Part shown: in pieces, positions 7,850-16,497 of the stretch
Layout: each line of letters starts with the position of its first letter
How positions within the stretch are numbered: the stretch's first letter is position 1
DNA from: Flavobacterium sp. 83
GTDB taxonomy: Bacteria > Bacteroidota > Bacteroidia > Flavobacteriales > Flavobacteriaceae
DNA length: 64,000 nt
Direction: 5' to 3'
NCBI RefSeq assembly: GCF_000744835.1
Contig: NZ_JQMS01000001.1
Span: forward strand, 2,666,001-2,730,000
The notes under the pieces: model-generated
Told to the model about the DNA's origin: nothing
Seen by the model: the letters and a program-made list of their open reading frames with translations, nothing else
Databases searched by the model: none
Program-made: the position numbers and the translations under genes

Positions 7850-10063
7850 ATGAAGAACTTTTTTATTATCCTGATAACTCTTTTGGGTTTGACAACGTAT
7901 GCCCAGATTCGAAAAGGAATAGTAGTTGATAGCGATGGAACTTCTGTAGAAAATGCATACATCTATAATATAAGTTCCGAAAGTCATGCACATACCGATG
8001 AATTTGGGATGTTCAGTATTGATAAAACTGGCCTGAAAGATGTGTTGAAAGTAACTGCTTTAGGGTATAAAAAAACAAGTTTTATCGTTACGTCATCAGA
8101 AATTATTGTAAGCTTAGAAGGTGATAGCTTTAGATTGAATGAAGTGGTAATTCAGGCCAAGCTTTCGGCTATGAATGTGATTTCAAAAATAGATTTGCAA
8201 ACAACACCTGTAAATTCTTCACAGGAGATTTTACGAAAAGTACCAGGATTATTCATCGGTCAACATGCTGGTGGGGGAAAAGCGGAGCAACTATTTTTGA
8301 GAGGTTTTGATATCGATCATGGAACTGATATAGCGATTTCAGTGGACGGAATGCCTGTAAATATGGTTTCGCATGCGCACGGTCAAGGTTACGCTGATTT
8401 GCATTTTGTAATTCCGGAAACAGTAGAGAAAATAGATTTTGGAAAAGGAACGTATTATGCTAACAAAGGGGATTTTGCTACAGCAGGATACGTTGCTTTC
8501 CAAACTAAAGATAAAATTGAAAAAAGTAGTATTGGTCTCGAAGTTGGTCAATTCAATACATTAAGAACAGTAGGGTTATTTAATCTTTTGGGAAACCAAA
8601 AAAAGCAGAGCGCTTACATTGCGACTGAATATATACTGACGGATGGTCCATTTGATTCCCCCCAAAATTTTAACAGAATCAATTTGTTAGGTAAATATTC
8701 TGCTATTTTGGAAGATAACAGCAAAATTTCAGTAGCAGCTTCTCGTTTTTCCAGTAAGTGGGATGCTTCAGGACAAATACCGCAACGGTTGGTCGATAAT
8801 GGAACTATTTCTAGATTTGGTTCAGTGGATGATACGGAAGGAGGAAGTACTTCGAGAACAAATATAAATGCTTCTTTAAATAAACCTATTGATGAAAATA
8901 CATTCTTGAAAGCCAATGCTTTTTATTCGAATTATCAATTTGAATTGTATTCTAATTTCACGTTCTTTTTAGATGATCCTATTAATGGAGACCAGATTAA
9001 ACAGAAAGAAAATAGAGATATTTACGGAATGAATGCGGAACTGAATAAAAAAACTAAGCTAAACGATGTAGATATTTCATTACAATATGGCGTTGGTTTT
9101 CGTGCTGATGCTACAAAAGATACTGAGCTTTCACATACATTAAATAGAATTACTACTTTGCAGCAAATTAAATTAGGGGATATTGATGAGTCTAATTTAT
9201 TCTCGTATGTGAATTCAGAATTCAGTTTTGGAAAATTAATGATTAATCCCGCAGTGCGATTGGATTATTTTAAATTTAATTACCAAGATAAATTGACTAC
9301 GGATTATAATACGCAAACAGAAAGTAAAGTGAAAATTTCACCAAAAGTGAATTTCATTTATTCCCAAAATAACAATTTGCAGTTTTATATAAAATCAGGA
9401 ATGGGATTTCATTCGAATGATACTCGCGTTGTGGTTCAAAATAGTGGTAAACAAATTTTACCTACAGCAATAGGAACCGATATTGGTACGATTTGGAAAC
9501 CATTTCCAAAGTTAATCGTGAATTCCGCTTTATGGTATTTGTATCTGGAACAAGAGTTTGTTTATGTGGGTGATGCCGGAGTTATTCAACCAAGCGGAAA
9601 ATCAAAACGCATGGGATTTGATTTAGGATTGCGGTATCAATTGAATGATTGGTTTTTTTTGGATACAGATGCTAATTATACCTATGCCAGAAGTATTGAT
9701 GAGCCAAAAGGACAAGATTACATTCCATTAGCACCTGATTTTACTTCGACGGGAGGTTTAAGTTTTCAGAATTTAAATGGTTTTTCGGGTGGAATTCATT
9801 ATCGCTATTTAAAAAATCGTCCAGCAAACGAAGATAATTCAATAGTTGCGAAAGGCTATTTTGTTTCGGATTTCAACATCAATTACAAACTAAAAAATAT
9901 TTCTTTTGGAATAGTAATTGATAATTTATTCAATACCAAATGGAATGAAACCCAGTTTGCCACTGAATCAAGATTAAAAAATGAACCAACAAGTGTAGAA
10001 GAAATACATTTTACACCGGGAACGCCTTTTTTCATGAAAGGAAAAATTACGTATACGTTTTAG
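7850..10063 (+). CDS. TonB-dependent outer-membrane receptor with histidine-rich plug
   Basis: The protein has 737 residues. A signal peptide (about 1-18) is followed by a carboxypeptidase-regulatory-like beta sandwich (about 20-95, KGIVVDSDGTSVENAYIYN), a plug domain (about 105-220), and a 22-stranded barrel ending in aromatic residues (KITYTF). The plug has an unusual His/Asp cluster: FDIDHGTDIAISVDG, then VSHAHGQGYADLHF. Such clusters suggest metal or metal-complex recognition, but the substrate is unknown. It is the last gene of the sigma-linked cluster and sits directly behind a TPR lipoprotein. Its length is normal for the family. Confidence 0.9.
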   Translation: MKNFFIILITLLGLTTYAQIRKGIVVDSDGTSVENAYIYNISSESHAHTDEFGMFSIDKTGLKDVLKVTALGYKKTSFIVTSSEIIVSLEGDSFRLNEVVIQAKLSAMNVISKIDLQTTPVNSSQEILRKVPGLFIGQHAGGGKAEQLFLRGFDIDHGTDIAISVDGMPVNMVSHAHGQGYADLHFVIPETVEKIDFGKGTYYANKGDFATAGYVAFQTKDKIEKSSIGLEVGQFNTLRTVGLFNLLGNQKKQSAYIATEYILTDGPFDSPQNFNRINLLGKYSAILEDNSKISVAASRFSSKWDASGQIPQRLVDNGTISRFGSVDDTEGGSTSRTNINASLNKPIDENTFLKANAFYSNYQFELYSNFTFFLDDPINGDQIKQKENRDIYGMNAELNKKTKLNDVDISLQYGVGFRADATKDTELSHTLNRITTLQQIKLGDIDESNLFSYVNSEFSFGKLMINPAVRLDYFKFNYQDKLTTDYNTQTESKVKISPKVNFIYSQNNNLQFYIKSGMGFHSNDTRVVVQNSGKQILPTAIGTDIGTIWKPFPKLIVNSALWYLYLEQEFVYVGDAGVIQPSGKSKRMGFDLGLRYQLNDWFFLDTDANYTYARSIDEPKGQDYIPLAPDFTSTGGLSFQNLNGFSGGIHYRYLKNRPANEDNSIVAKGYFVSDFNINYKLKNISFGIVIDNLFNTKWNETQFATESRLKNEPTSVEEIHFTPGTPFFMKGKITYTF

Positions 10064-10098
10064 CTTACTATAATCAAGATTAGTTTGTTTTGTTTGTT

Positions 10099-10136
10099 AG
10101 CCTGGTATTTTGTTTGATATCAGGCTTCTTTTTTAA
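10099..10136 (+). terminator. Probable terminator after the TonB receptor
   Basis: AGCCTG/CAGGCT form a 6-bp stem with a 16-nt loop, followed by TCTTTTTT. Confidence 0.55.
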
Positions 10137-10204
10137 CTTGTGTTTAACCAAAATAAATTTTTAACCAACAATTAATTGTTTTAATTTTATAAAAAATATA
10201 AAAA

Positions 10205-10792
10205 ATGAAAAACCTATTATTCTTAACATGTTCTATGTTATTTCTATTTAGTTGCCAAAACCAGGCACAAACAAAAAAAACAAAATTAAATAAAAGTAAT
10301 ACTACTATGACCAAGGAAACCATTTATCAATTTAAAGTCGAGGATTTATCAGGAAAGATTTTTGATTTTGCGTCCTTGAAAGGTAAAAAAGTAATGATTG
10401 TGAATACCGCTTCAAAATGTGGTTTGACGCCTCAATACAAAGACCTTGAGGCTATCTATAAGCAATATTCTTCTAAAGGATTTGTTATTGTTGGCTTTCC
10501 AGCCAATAACTTTGCTTCTCAAGAACCTGGAACTAATGAAGAAATTGCTACTTTTTGCCAATTGAATTATGGCGTGACTTTTCCTATGATGGATAAAGTT
10601 TCAGTAAAAGGAGATGATATGTGTGCAGTATATCAGTTTTTGACTCAAAAATCAAAAAATGGATTACAAGATTCAGAAGTAGAATGGAATTTTCAAAAAT
10701 ACTTAATCAATGAAAAAGGAGAATTAGAAAAAGTAATTTCTCCAAAAATGTTACCTACAGATCCTGAAGTAATAAACTGGATTAAAGCATAG
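10205..10792 (+). CDS. Glutathione peroxidase-family thiol peroxidase, lipoprotein
   Basis: The protein has 195 residues: a lipoprotein leader (LFLFSC, Cys about 18), a short linker, then a complete peroxidase domain. The active-site segment NTASKCGLTPQY carries Cys where animal enzymes carry selenocysteine. GFPANNFASQEPG supplies the Gln, and the conserved WNFQKYLIN supplies Trp and Asn. Bacterial members of this type are usually thioredoxin-dependent and reduce peroxides. The lipoprotein leader places it outside the cytoplasm, where it would protect the envelope. It follows the sigma-linked cluster but has a terminator in front of it. Confidence 0.88.
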   Translation: MKNLLFLTCSMLFLFSCQNQAQTKKTKLNKSNTTMTKETIYQFKVEDLSGKIFDFASLKGKKVMIVNTASKCGLTPQYKDLEAIYKQYSSKGFVIVGFPANNFASQEPGTNEEIATFCQLNYGVTFPMMDKVSVKGDDMCAVYQFLTQKSKNGLQDSEVEWNFQKYLINEKGELEKVISPKMLPTDPEVINWIKA

Positions 10793-10808
10793 CTTTTATA
10801 TAGCATAA

Positions 10809-10849
10809 AAAAAGCGATTTTCGGGAAACTGAAAATCGCTTTTTGTTTT
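10809..10849. terminator. Bidirectional intrinsic terminator
   Basis: A perfect 14-bp stem (10809-10822 with 10831-10844, core AAGCGATTTTC) is flanked by A and T runs. It lies between the convergent peroxidase and tRNA-dihydrouridine synthase genes. Confidence 0.88.
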
Positions 10850-10865
10850 TATAAACAGTTAAAAA

Positions 10866-11816
10866 TTAAATTTTCTCATTTTTGAAAATTGCTGCAACAG
10901 CTGCTTCATAGTTTCGAATACTCTGCGCTTTTTTTATTTGTTTCAATACTTTATGTGGATTTGAAAAAGTAGCTGAAAAATATTCCCATAAATGATACAT
11001 CTTCAGTAAAATATGGGCTGATCCAGATAAAGATTCACTGTATATGGCATATAAAGTGTCATGAAATGCACTGAATAATTCCATTTTATTTGCTGGATAT
11101 TCCATAGTATTGTTTTTTATCATACTCGGTAAAAAAGGATCAGAAATTAATCCTCGTCCTATCATCCAGTGGTCAATAGAAGGAAAACGTTGCTGCATTT
11201 CCTGAAACTTAGCCACCGAAGTGATATCACCATTATAATACAATTTATGTTTCGTGTTGTCAATACATAGTTGAAACGCATCTAAGTTTACACCACCTTT
11301 ATACAGTTGCTTGCCAATGCGCGCATGTATGGCAATATTTTTAATTGGATACGTATCTAAAATGGGCAAAACATCAAGAATTTCTTCACTATTATCATAA
11401 CCCAAACGCATCTTCATAGACACAATAATGTCAGATTCAGAATGTGCTCTGTGAAGAATGTTGTTAATTTTCTCAGGATTACTGATCAAACCGGAACCCA
11501 TACCAGATTTTGTAACCATAGGATACGGACAGCCTAAATTCCAGTTTAATTCTTTGTATCCCAATTCCCGAACATATTTGGCTACAAATAAAAACTCATC
11601 GGCATCGTTTGTTATAACTTGCGGAATTACCTCTAAACCTACATTGTTTTCAGGAAGAAGGTCGCGTTCATAGGACGGCTTAATGACAAGTTTTCCGTTT
11701 AAACGAATGTATGGGGAATAGTAGGTATCAATACCACCAAACAATTTGTTTTGGGCATTTCTAAAACGAAAATCAGTAAATCCTTGTAAAGGCGATGAGA
11801 GTAAGGTATAGTCCAT
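10866..11816 (-). CDS. dusC: tRNA-dihydrouridine synthase, DusC-like
   Basis: This 316-residue FMN enzyme reduces specific uridines in tRNA. The sequence shows the Dus pattern: an N-terminal SSPLQGFTDFRFR, the catalytic cysteine segment NLGCPYPMVTKSGMGSGL (Cys about 98), the FMN/tRNA-contact motif MKMRLGYDN, IHARIGKQLYKG, and MIGRGLISDPFL before the helical C-terminal domain. The short length and sequence style are closest to DusC, though subfamily assignment from motifs alone is tentative. A -7 box lies 17 bp before the ATG. Confidence 0.88.
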   Translation of the reverse strand: MDYTLLSSPLQGFTDFRFRNAQNKLFGGIDTYYSPYIRLNGKLVIKPSYERDLLPENNVGLEVIPQVITNDADEFLFVAKYVRELGYKELNWNLGCPYPMVTKSGMGSGLISNPEKINNILHRAHSESDIIVSMKMRLGYDNSEEILDVLPILDTYPIKNIAIHARIGKQLYKGGVNLDAFQLCIDNTKHKLYYNGDITSVAKFQEMQQRFPSIDHWMIGRGLISDPFLPSMIKNNTMEYPANKMELFSAFHDTLYAIYSESLSGSAHILLKMYHLWEYFSATFSNPHKVLKQIKKAQSIRNYEAAVAAIFKNEKI

Positions 11817-11832
11817 GAAATTTTTAATTGTG

Positions 11833-11840
11833 CAAATATA
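11833..11840 (-). promoter_or_regulatory. -7 box of the dus gene
   Basis: It reads TATATTTG on the minus strand, 16 bases before the start codon. Confidence 0.45.
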
Positions 11841-11899
11841 CCATTCTTTAAACTGTAATTGTTTTCTTGAATAATCTTGTTTTTCAAATTAGCCTTTTT

Positions 11900-12397
11900 T
11901 TATTCTAAAATTAATTGCATAAAGACAGAATGCAACCAGCGATCAAATTTAAAACCGGATTCTTTAATAATTCCAACCGTTTTAAAACCAAATTTTTGAT
12001 GAAAATCAATACTGCTTTGATTTTCTGAGTCAATAACGGCAATCATAGTGTGTAATCCTTGTTTTTTTGCTAGTCCAATTAATTCTTGCAACAGCATTTT
12101 GCCAATACCTTTGCCATGAAAATCTTTATTGACATAAACGGAATGTTCAACGGTAAATTTATAGGCTTCTCTGAATCTAAATTCGCTATACATACCAAAA
12201 CCAACAACAACTCCGTCTAATTCAGCTATAATAACAGGGAAGTTTTTAGTGATTTTTTCTTCTAATAGTGCTTTTTGCTGTTCATAGCTTCGTGTTTTGT
12301 AATCGTAAAGCGCTGTAGAATTAAGAATATTGTAATTTATAATAGCTAATATCTCTTGTGTGTCTTCAGTTTGATAGTCTCTTAACTTGATTTCCAT
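11900..12397 (-). CDS. GNAT-family N-acetyltransferase (phosphinothricin acetyltransferase-like)
   Basis: The protein has 165 residues covering the whole GNAT fold. The acetyl-CoA pyrophosphate loop is visible as KDFHGKGIGKMLL (about 95-107), preceded by the strand FTVEHSVYVN and followed by IDSENQSSIDFHQKFGFKTVG, which are hallmarks of the Pat/Bar-like subfamily of small-amine acetyltransferases. The true substrate is unknown; many such proteins acetylate methionine sulfone or similar compounds. It is monocistronic, with a -7 box 20 bp upstream. Confidence 0.82.
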   Translation of the reverse strand: MEIKLRDYQTEDTQEILAIINYNILNSTALYDYKTRSYEQQKALLEEKITKNFPVIIAELDGVVVGFGMYSEFRFREAYKFTVEHSVYVNKDFHGKGIGKMLLQELIGLAKKQGLHTMIAVIDSENQSSIDFHQKFGFKTVGIIKESGFKFDRWLHSVFMQLILE

Positions 12398-12416
12398 GTA
12401 CTGTATTATTTGTTTT

Positions 12417-12424
12417 CAAATTTA
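12417..12424 (-). promoter_or_regulatory. -7 box of the GNAT gene
   Basis: It reads TAAATTTG on the minus strand, 19 bases before the start codon. Confidence 0.45.
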
Positions 12425-12467
12425 AGAAAAATGAGCCAAAATGAGCCGAAAAGCAAGAGCAAGTTTG

Positions 12468-12475
12468 TAACTTTG
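12468..12475 (+). promoter_or_regulatory. -7 box of menD
   Basis: TAACTTTG matches the consensus and lies 19 bases before the menD ATG, back to back with the GNAT promoter. Confidence 0.5.
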
Positions 12476-12494
12476 TAATCAGAAAAATAAACAA

Positions 12495-14156
12495 ATGATT
12501 TACCCCAAAATACCTTTAGCGCAAAGCATCATTGAGATTTGTTTGGCCAAAGGAATCAACACCATAATAATTTCCCCAGGTTCTCGTAATGCTCCGCTAA
12601 CAATTGGTTTTGTGAGCAATCCTGCTTTTCAATGTTACAGTATAGCTGATGAACGTTCCGCTGCTTTTTTTGCACTTGGAATTGCGCAGCAAACAAAACA
12701 TCCAGTCGCCTTAGTTTGTACATCGGGTTCCGCATTACTGAATTATTATCCTGCTTTTGCGGAAGCATTTTACAGTCAGATTCCTTTAATAGTAATCTCG
12801 GCGGACAGACCACAAAGTAAAATAGACATTGGAGACGGACAAACCATCCGACAGGAAAATGTGTTTGCAAACCATTCTTTATACAATGCTAATTTAAATG
12901 AAGCTGTTTCAAAAGCAAATGATTTCAAAATAAATGAAGCGATAGATTTTGCCGTGCATAAAAAAGGTCCTGTTCATATCAATGCGCCATTTGAAGAGCC
13001 TTTATACGAAACCGTTTCAGAACTTTCAATAGATGTTATGGTTAATGGTTTTGCAAATTTGAATGCATTGAGCACTGTAGAAAACGTTTCGGATTTTGCT
13101 GATATTTGGAACAATTCAACTAAAAAAATGATTTTAGTTGGTGTGAATGAACCCAACTTGATTAGCGAAAAAACAATCGCTGCATTGGCTCAAGATGAAT
13201 CGGTTGTTGTTATGACGGAAACTACGTCTAACTTGCATCATCCTTCCTTTATCAACAATATCGATACTATAATTACCCCTTTTAGTAATGAAGATTTTGA
13301 GGATTTTCGACCAGAAATATTGGTGACTTTTGGTGGAATGATTGTTTCTAAAAGAATCAAGGCTTTTTTGAGAAAATACAAGCCAAAACACCATTGGCAT
13401 ATTGACTCATTGAGAGCGTACGATACTTTTAATGCTTTGACGAAACATTTTGAAGTAAATCCTAATACTTTTTTCGAAGCATTTTTACCTTTAACAGTTG
13501 CTATAAAAAGCGATTATTTTGAAAAATTAGAAGCAGTGAAACTTTTGCGAAAGCAAAAACATGAAATCTATTTGGGAAAAATTCAATTTTCAGATTTTAA
13601 AGTTTTCGAAAAAATAATTCAAAGTTTACCAAGAAACAGTCAATTACAAATCAGTAACAGTTCAGCGATTCGATACGCACAATTAATAGACATTGATTCA
13701 TCGATTGAAGTGTATTGCAATCGAGGTACCAGCGGAATCGACGGAAGCACTTCTACAGCTATTGGTGCGGCTGTGGCCAATAAAAAACAAACGGTTTTCA
13801 TAACAGGAGATATTGGGTTCTTGTATGATAGCAATGCATTATGGAACAATTATATTCCGAAAAATTTCAAAATAATTTTGATTAATAACGGTGGAGGAGG
13901 TATTTTTAGAATTCTGCCCGGACATGAAGAAACTCCTGTTTTTAATACTTTCTTTGAAACATCACATGGTCTTACTGCAGAGCATTTGGCTAAAATGTAT
14001 GGTTTTGAATATGCTGTTGCTAGTGATGAAAAAGGTCTAGTGACGGAACTAGATGCTTTTTATAGTCAAAATGAAAAACCTGGTATTCTGGAAGTTTTTA
14101 CACCAACATTAGATAACGATAGAATTTTGTTACAGTATTTTAAAGAATTGGTTTAA
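12495..14156 (+). CDS. menD: 2-succinyl-5-enolpyruvyl-6-hydroxy-3-cyclohexene-1-carboxylate synthase
   Basis: The protein has 553 residues, the normal MenD length. This thiamine-diphosphate enzyme joins isochorismate to the succinic semialdehyde unit from 2-oxoglutarate in menaquinone synthesis. The N-terminal Pyr domain has ISPGSRNAPL (about 26-35) and the glutamate region YSIADERSAAFFALG. The C-terminal PP domain shows CNRGTSGIDGSTSTAIGAA and ITGDIGFLYDSNALWN, with the closing NNGGGGIFRILPG. It is the first men gene in the window. menB, menA and menC follow over 9 kb with other genes between them, so the pathway genes are clustered but not in one tight operon. Confidence 0.95.
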   Translation: MIYPKIPLAQSIIEICLAKGINTIIISPGSRNAPLTIGFVSNPAFQCYSIADERSAAFFALGIAQQTKHPVALVCTSGSALLNYYPAFAEAFYSQIPLIVISADRPQSKIDIGDGQTIRQENVFANHSLYNANLNEAVSKANDFKINEAIDFAVHKKGPVHINAPFEEPLYETVSELSIDVMVNGFANLNALSTVENVSDFADIWNNSTKKMILVGVNEPNLISEKTIAALAQDESVVVMTETTSNLHHPSFINNIDTIITPFSNEDFEDFRPEILVTFGGMIVSKRIKAFLRKYKPKHHWHIDSLRAYDTFNALTKHFEVNPNTFFEAFLPLTVAIKSDYFEKLEAVKLLRKQKHEIYLGKIQFSDFKVFEKIIQSLPRNSQLQISNSSAIRYAQLIDIDSSIEVYCNRGTSGIDGSTSTAIGAAVANKKQTVFITGDIGFLYDSNALWNNYIPKNFKIILINNGGGGIFRILPGHEETPVFNTFFETSHGLTAEHLAKMYGFEYAVASDEKGLVTELDAFYSQNEKPGILEVFTPTLDNDRILLQYFKELV

Positions 14157-14194
14157 TTATTTTATTTATTCGTTAAAACATATGATTAAATGTT

Positions 14195-14202
14195 TAAATT
14201 TG
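14195..14202 (+). promoter_or_regulatory. -7 box of the DUF2853 gene
   Basis: TAAATTTG lies 41 bases before the ATG at 14244. It sits inside the longer possible reading frame that begins at 14190, which argues for the shorter protein. Confidence 0.5.
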
Positions 14203-14243
14203 AGATTGTTAAAAATTATCAATCAAATATTAAACTTTTATTT

Positions 14244-14585
14244 ATGAGTGCAAGAGATGAATTAATTGTAAAGTATGCAGCCGATTTGAAAGACAAATGT
14301 GGCGTTAATCCTGATATGGATTTATTGACAAAAGTAACAATTGGTTGTGGTCCATCAATTTATAATGCCGATTCGGCAACAGTTGCTGGAAGCCAACAAT
14401 CAGAATTGGACACGGTGAAAAATAATTTTCTAATTAAGAAATTAGGGCTCGCTGATAGTACAGATTTAGATGCAGGAATTGATGCCGTAATGGAAAAATA
14501 CGGTCGTTCCAATAAAAATAAATACCGAGTTGTGGTATATTATTTATTGGCAGTTCATTTTGGAAAAGAGAGTGTTTACAATTAA
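14244..14585 (+). CDS. DUF2853 family protein
   Basis: This 113-residue cytoplasmic protein begins MSARDELIVKYAADLK and is largely helical, with the conserved-looking stretch CGVNPDMDLLTKVTIGCGPSIYNADS and KYRVVVYYLLAVHFGKE near the end. It matches the small DUF2853 family, whose function is unknown. I chose the ATG at 14244 over the in-frame ATG at 14190 because family members start here and a promoter box lies between the two. A strong terminator follows immediately. Confidence 0.8.
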   Translation: MSARDELIVKYAADLKDKCGVNPDMDLLTKVTIGCGPSIYNADSATVAGSQQSELDTVKNNFLIKKLGLADSTDLDAGIDAVMEKYGRSNKNKYRVVVYYLLAVHFGKESVYN

Positions 14586-14602
14586 TAATAGATATAAAAA
14601 TG

Positions 14603-14629
14603 AAAAGCGCCTTTGTTGGCGCTTTTTTT
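14603..14629 (+). terminator. Intrinsic terminator after the DUF2853 gene
   Basis: AAAAGCGCC/GGCGCTTTT form a 9-bp stem with a 6-nt loop, then a T run. Confidence 0.9.
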
Positions 14630-14672
14630 ATGAAGTGATTTTTCGTTATTCTGAAAAACAAAACGTCCTAAT

Positions 14673-14772
14673 CTAGCCCCGATGGGAGTAAGTATCCTTT
14701 TTCTCGTCAGTTCGAGTTCGCTTGAAAAGCGAGTATCGAGAACCAGAGAAAAAGATACTGCGGACAGCGGGA
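14673..14772. repeat. Composite dispersed palindromic repeat
   Basis: The outer element starts CTAGCCCCGATGGGAG and ends GCGGACAGCGGGAC. Its arms AGTATCCTTTTTCTC and GAGAAAAAGATACT form a long stem. In the loop sits a second palindrome, CGTCAGTTCGAGT...GTATCGAGAAC, with its own stem TCGCTT/AAGCGA. The outer ends match the repeat at 19110-19195, and the inner unit matches the one at 48031-48075 in the opposite orientation. Confidence 0.7.
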
Positions 14773-14883
14773 CGACTCGTAATGAAATAACGGAAAGTCA
14801 TGCTCCTGTAAAACTAAAAAACAGTCGAATTTAGGCTTCGTTTTTTTGTGTGACGTTTCTTAATTTACTATTTTCAAACTTCG

Positions 14884-14891
14884 TACCTTTG
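14884..14891 (+). promoter_or_regulatory. -7 box of the S1-domain gene
   Basis: TACCTTTG lies 21 bases before the ATG at 14913. Confidence 0.5.
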
Positions 14892-14912
14892 CGCATTAGA
14901 AATTGAAAGAAA

Positions 14913-15767
14913 ATGATTGAAATAGGAAAATACAATACGCTTACCATACTACGCGATACCAAAGTGGGTTTGTTTCTGGGAAATCCAGAAAAAGATCCGG
15001 AAGGAATACATGATATTCTTTTGCCTAACAAATACGTTCCAAACGAATTTGAAATAGGTGAGGAGCTGATTGTTTTCGTTTATTTAGACCACGAAGAAAG
15101 ACCCGTTGCCACAACATTAGAACCTTATATTTTATTGAATGAATTTGCACTTTTGCGTGTGAATTATACGAATCAAGTAGGTGCTTTTATGGATTGGGGA
15201 ATGGAAAAAGATATTTTGGTTCCTTTTAAAGAGCAAGCGCGTCCTATGGAAAAAGGAAAACGCTACTTGGTTTATCTATATATGGATGAAAAAACGAATC
15301 GTTTAGTTGCTTCAAGTAAATTGAATCAGTTTTTGAAAAATGACCACCTAACAGTTGAAAAAGGAGAAGAAGTAGATTTGATTGTTTCTCATATCACTGA
15401 ATTAGGAATCAATGTGATTATTAACGAGAAGCACAAAGGATTGTTGTACAAAGATGAGGTTTATGATGATGCAATTCGTACGGGAGACCGCATGCGCGGC
15501 TATATAAAAACGATTCGTCCTGACAATAAAATCGATGTGGCATTACAAGTTCAAGGCTATCAAAGTATCGAACCAAATGCCGAAAAAATTCTTGATGAAT
15601 TAAGAGCCAGCAGAGGTTTCTTGCGCTTGACGGATAATTCACATCCTGAAGATATTAAAACGGTTTTGAAGATGAGTAAGAAAACCTTCAAGAAAGCAAT
15701 TGGTGCTTTATATAGAGAGAAATTAATCGAAATCAAGGAAGACGGAATTTACTTGGTTAAGGAATAA
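14913..15767 (+). CDS. CvfB-like S1 RNA-binding protein
   Basis: The protein has 284 residues with the CvfB layout: several S1-like OB folds followed by a C-terminal winged helix. The first S1 unit covers about 1-60 (TILRDTKVGLFLG, LPNKYVP), the second about 65-140 (VNYTNQVGAFMDWGMEKDILVPF), the third about 150-215 (VSHITELGINVIINEKHKGLLY, GYIKTIRPDNKIDVAL). The winged helix is near 220-284 (DIKTVLKMSKKTFKKAIGALYREKLI). It should bind RNA and act in post-transcriptional control; its targets are unknown. It is monocistronic, with its own promoter and terminator. Confidence 0.87.
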   Translation: MIEIGKYNTLTILRDTKVGLFLGNPEKDPEGIHDILLPNKYVPNEFEIGEELIVFVYLDHEERPVATTLEPYILLNEFALLRVNYTNQVGAFMDWGMEKDILVPFKEQARPMEKGKRYLVYLYMDEKTNRLVASSKLNQFLKNDHLTVEKGEEVDLIVSHITELGINVIINEKHKGLLYKDEVYDDAIRTGDRMRGYIKTIRPDNKIDVALQVQGYQSIEPNAEKILDELRASRGFLRLTDNSHPEDIKTVLKMSKKTFKKAIGALYREKLIEIKEDGIYLVKE

Positions 15768-15773
15768 AAAAAA

Positions 15774-15807
15774 GAAAGACTAATCGTAACGGTTAGTCTT
15801 TCTCTTT
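15774..15807 (+). terminator. Intrinsic terminator after the S1-domain gene
   Basis: GAAAGACTAA/TTAGTCTTTC, extended by two further pairs including one G-T, encloses a 5-nt loop and is followed by CTTTTT. Confidence 0.85.
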
Positions 15808-16497
15808 TTAATGCTGTTTTAGGATATTAAATTCTATCAGCGTTAAAATAAATTGAAGTTTTAAAGTAACTTTATTCGCCTGCAATGCAATAGAGTTCAT
15901 ATACTATTTTAAAAATATTAACTTAAGCGCAAAGTACTTTAAGGAACTTTTTTGTCTTTAAATGTCCAATCGGTTGTCTAGAAGTTTTGGAAATAATTTC
16001 ACAATAAAGCCGTTGGTTTTGTTTTTAATGGAAGATAATTTTCTAAACAATCGTTTATTAATGTCTCACTTTTGCAAGAACAAGAAAAATAGCTCTTTGG
16101 TTAACCGTAGGTGTTACTTTTTATTTTTTACTGCTGGGGCAAATGATTTTTTCATTAACTCACTTATCGGGGCTTTTATAATACTGTTATAAGTTATTAC
16201 CGCAGAAAAAGGAGTGACAACATTTTTAATTGCATTCAATACATTCTTTTTTTTAGGTTAATAAATCAGTTCTGAATCAATAATTAATTAGGATAAAAAA
16301 AAGGTATTTATCTGATTAGCTTATTCTAAAATTAAAAATAATTTGAATTGCCAACTGTTAAAATGTTATTTTTTTGTTCTTTTTTAACATTTTAAAGTCT
16401 TTAATCAGAGAAGGATTACCATAAGCTTCTTTAATTAGAATAGATAAAATGTAAAAAATGATTTATTTTTACACTGAAATAATTTAAATCAATTACA
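15808..16497 (+). other. 690-bp gap before menB with no intact gene
   Basis: No convincing intact gene is visible. A frame of 76 codons at 15962-16192 has low-complexity content and no family resemblance. The middle holds possible remains of a membrane-protein gene, and a weak AT hairpin (TTAAAATGTT arms near 16358-16396) precedes menB. Confidence 0.6.
16060..16262 (+). pseudogene. Possible decayed membrane-protein gene fragment
   Basis: In one frame from about 16074 the translation contains TRKIALWLTVGVTFYFLLLG and MIFSLTHLSGLL before a stop. A different frame continues with VITAEKGVTTFLIAFNTFFF. Both pieces look like transmembrane helices with charged loops and lie in the same orientation, as expected for a gene broken by frameshift and deletion. 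There is no start codon and I cannot name the parent family. Chance translation of AT-rich DNA is a real alternative. Confidence 0.25.

Noticed and set aside
14190..14243. Longer N-terminus for the DUF2853 protein
   Set aside because: The extra 18 residues contain the -7 promoter box and do not fit the family start.
15962..16192. A 76-codon plus-strand open frame before menB
   Set aside because: It has no recognisable family, odd composition and no promoter box; it overlaps a possible gene remnant in other frames.
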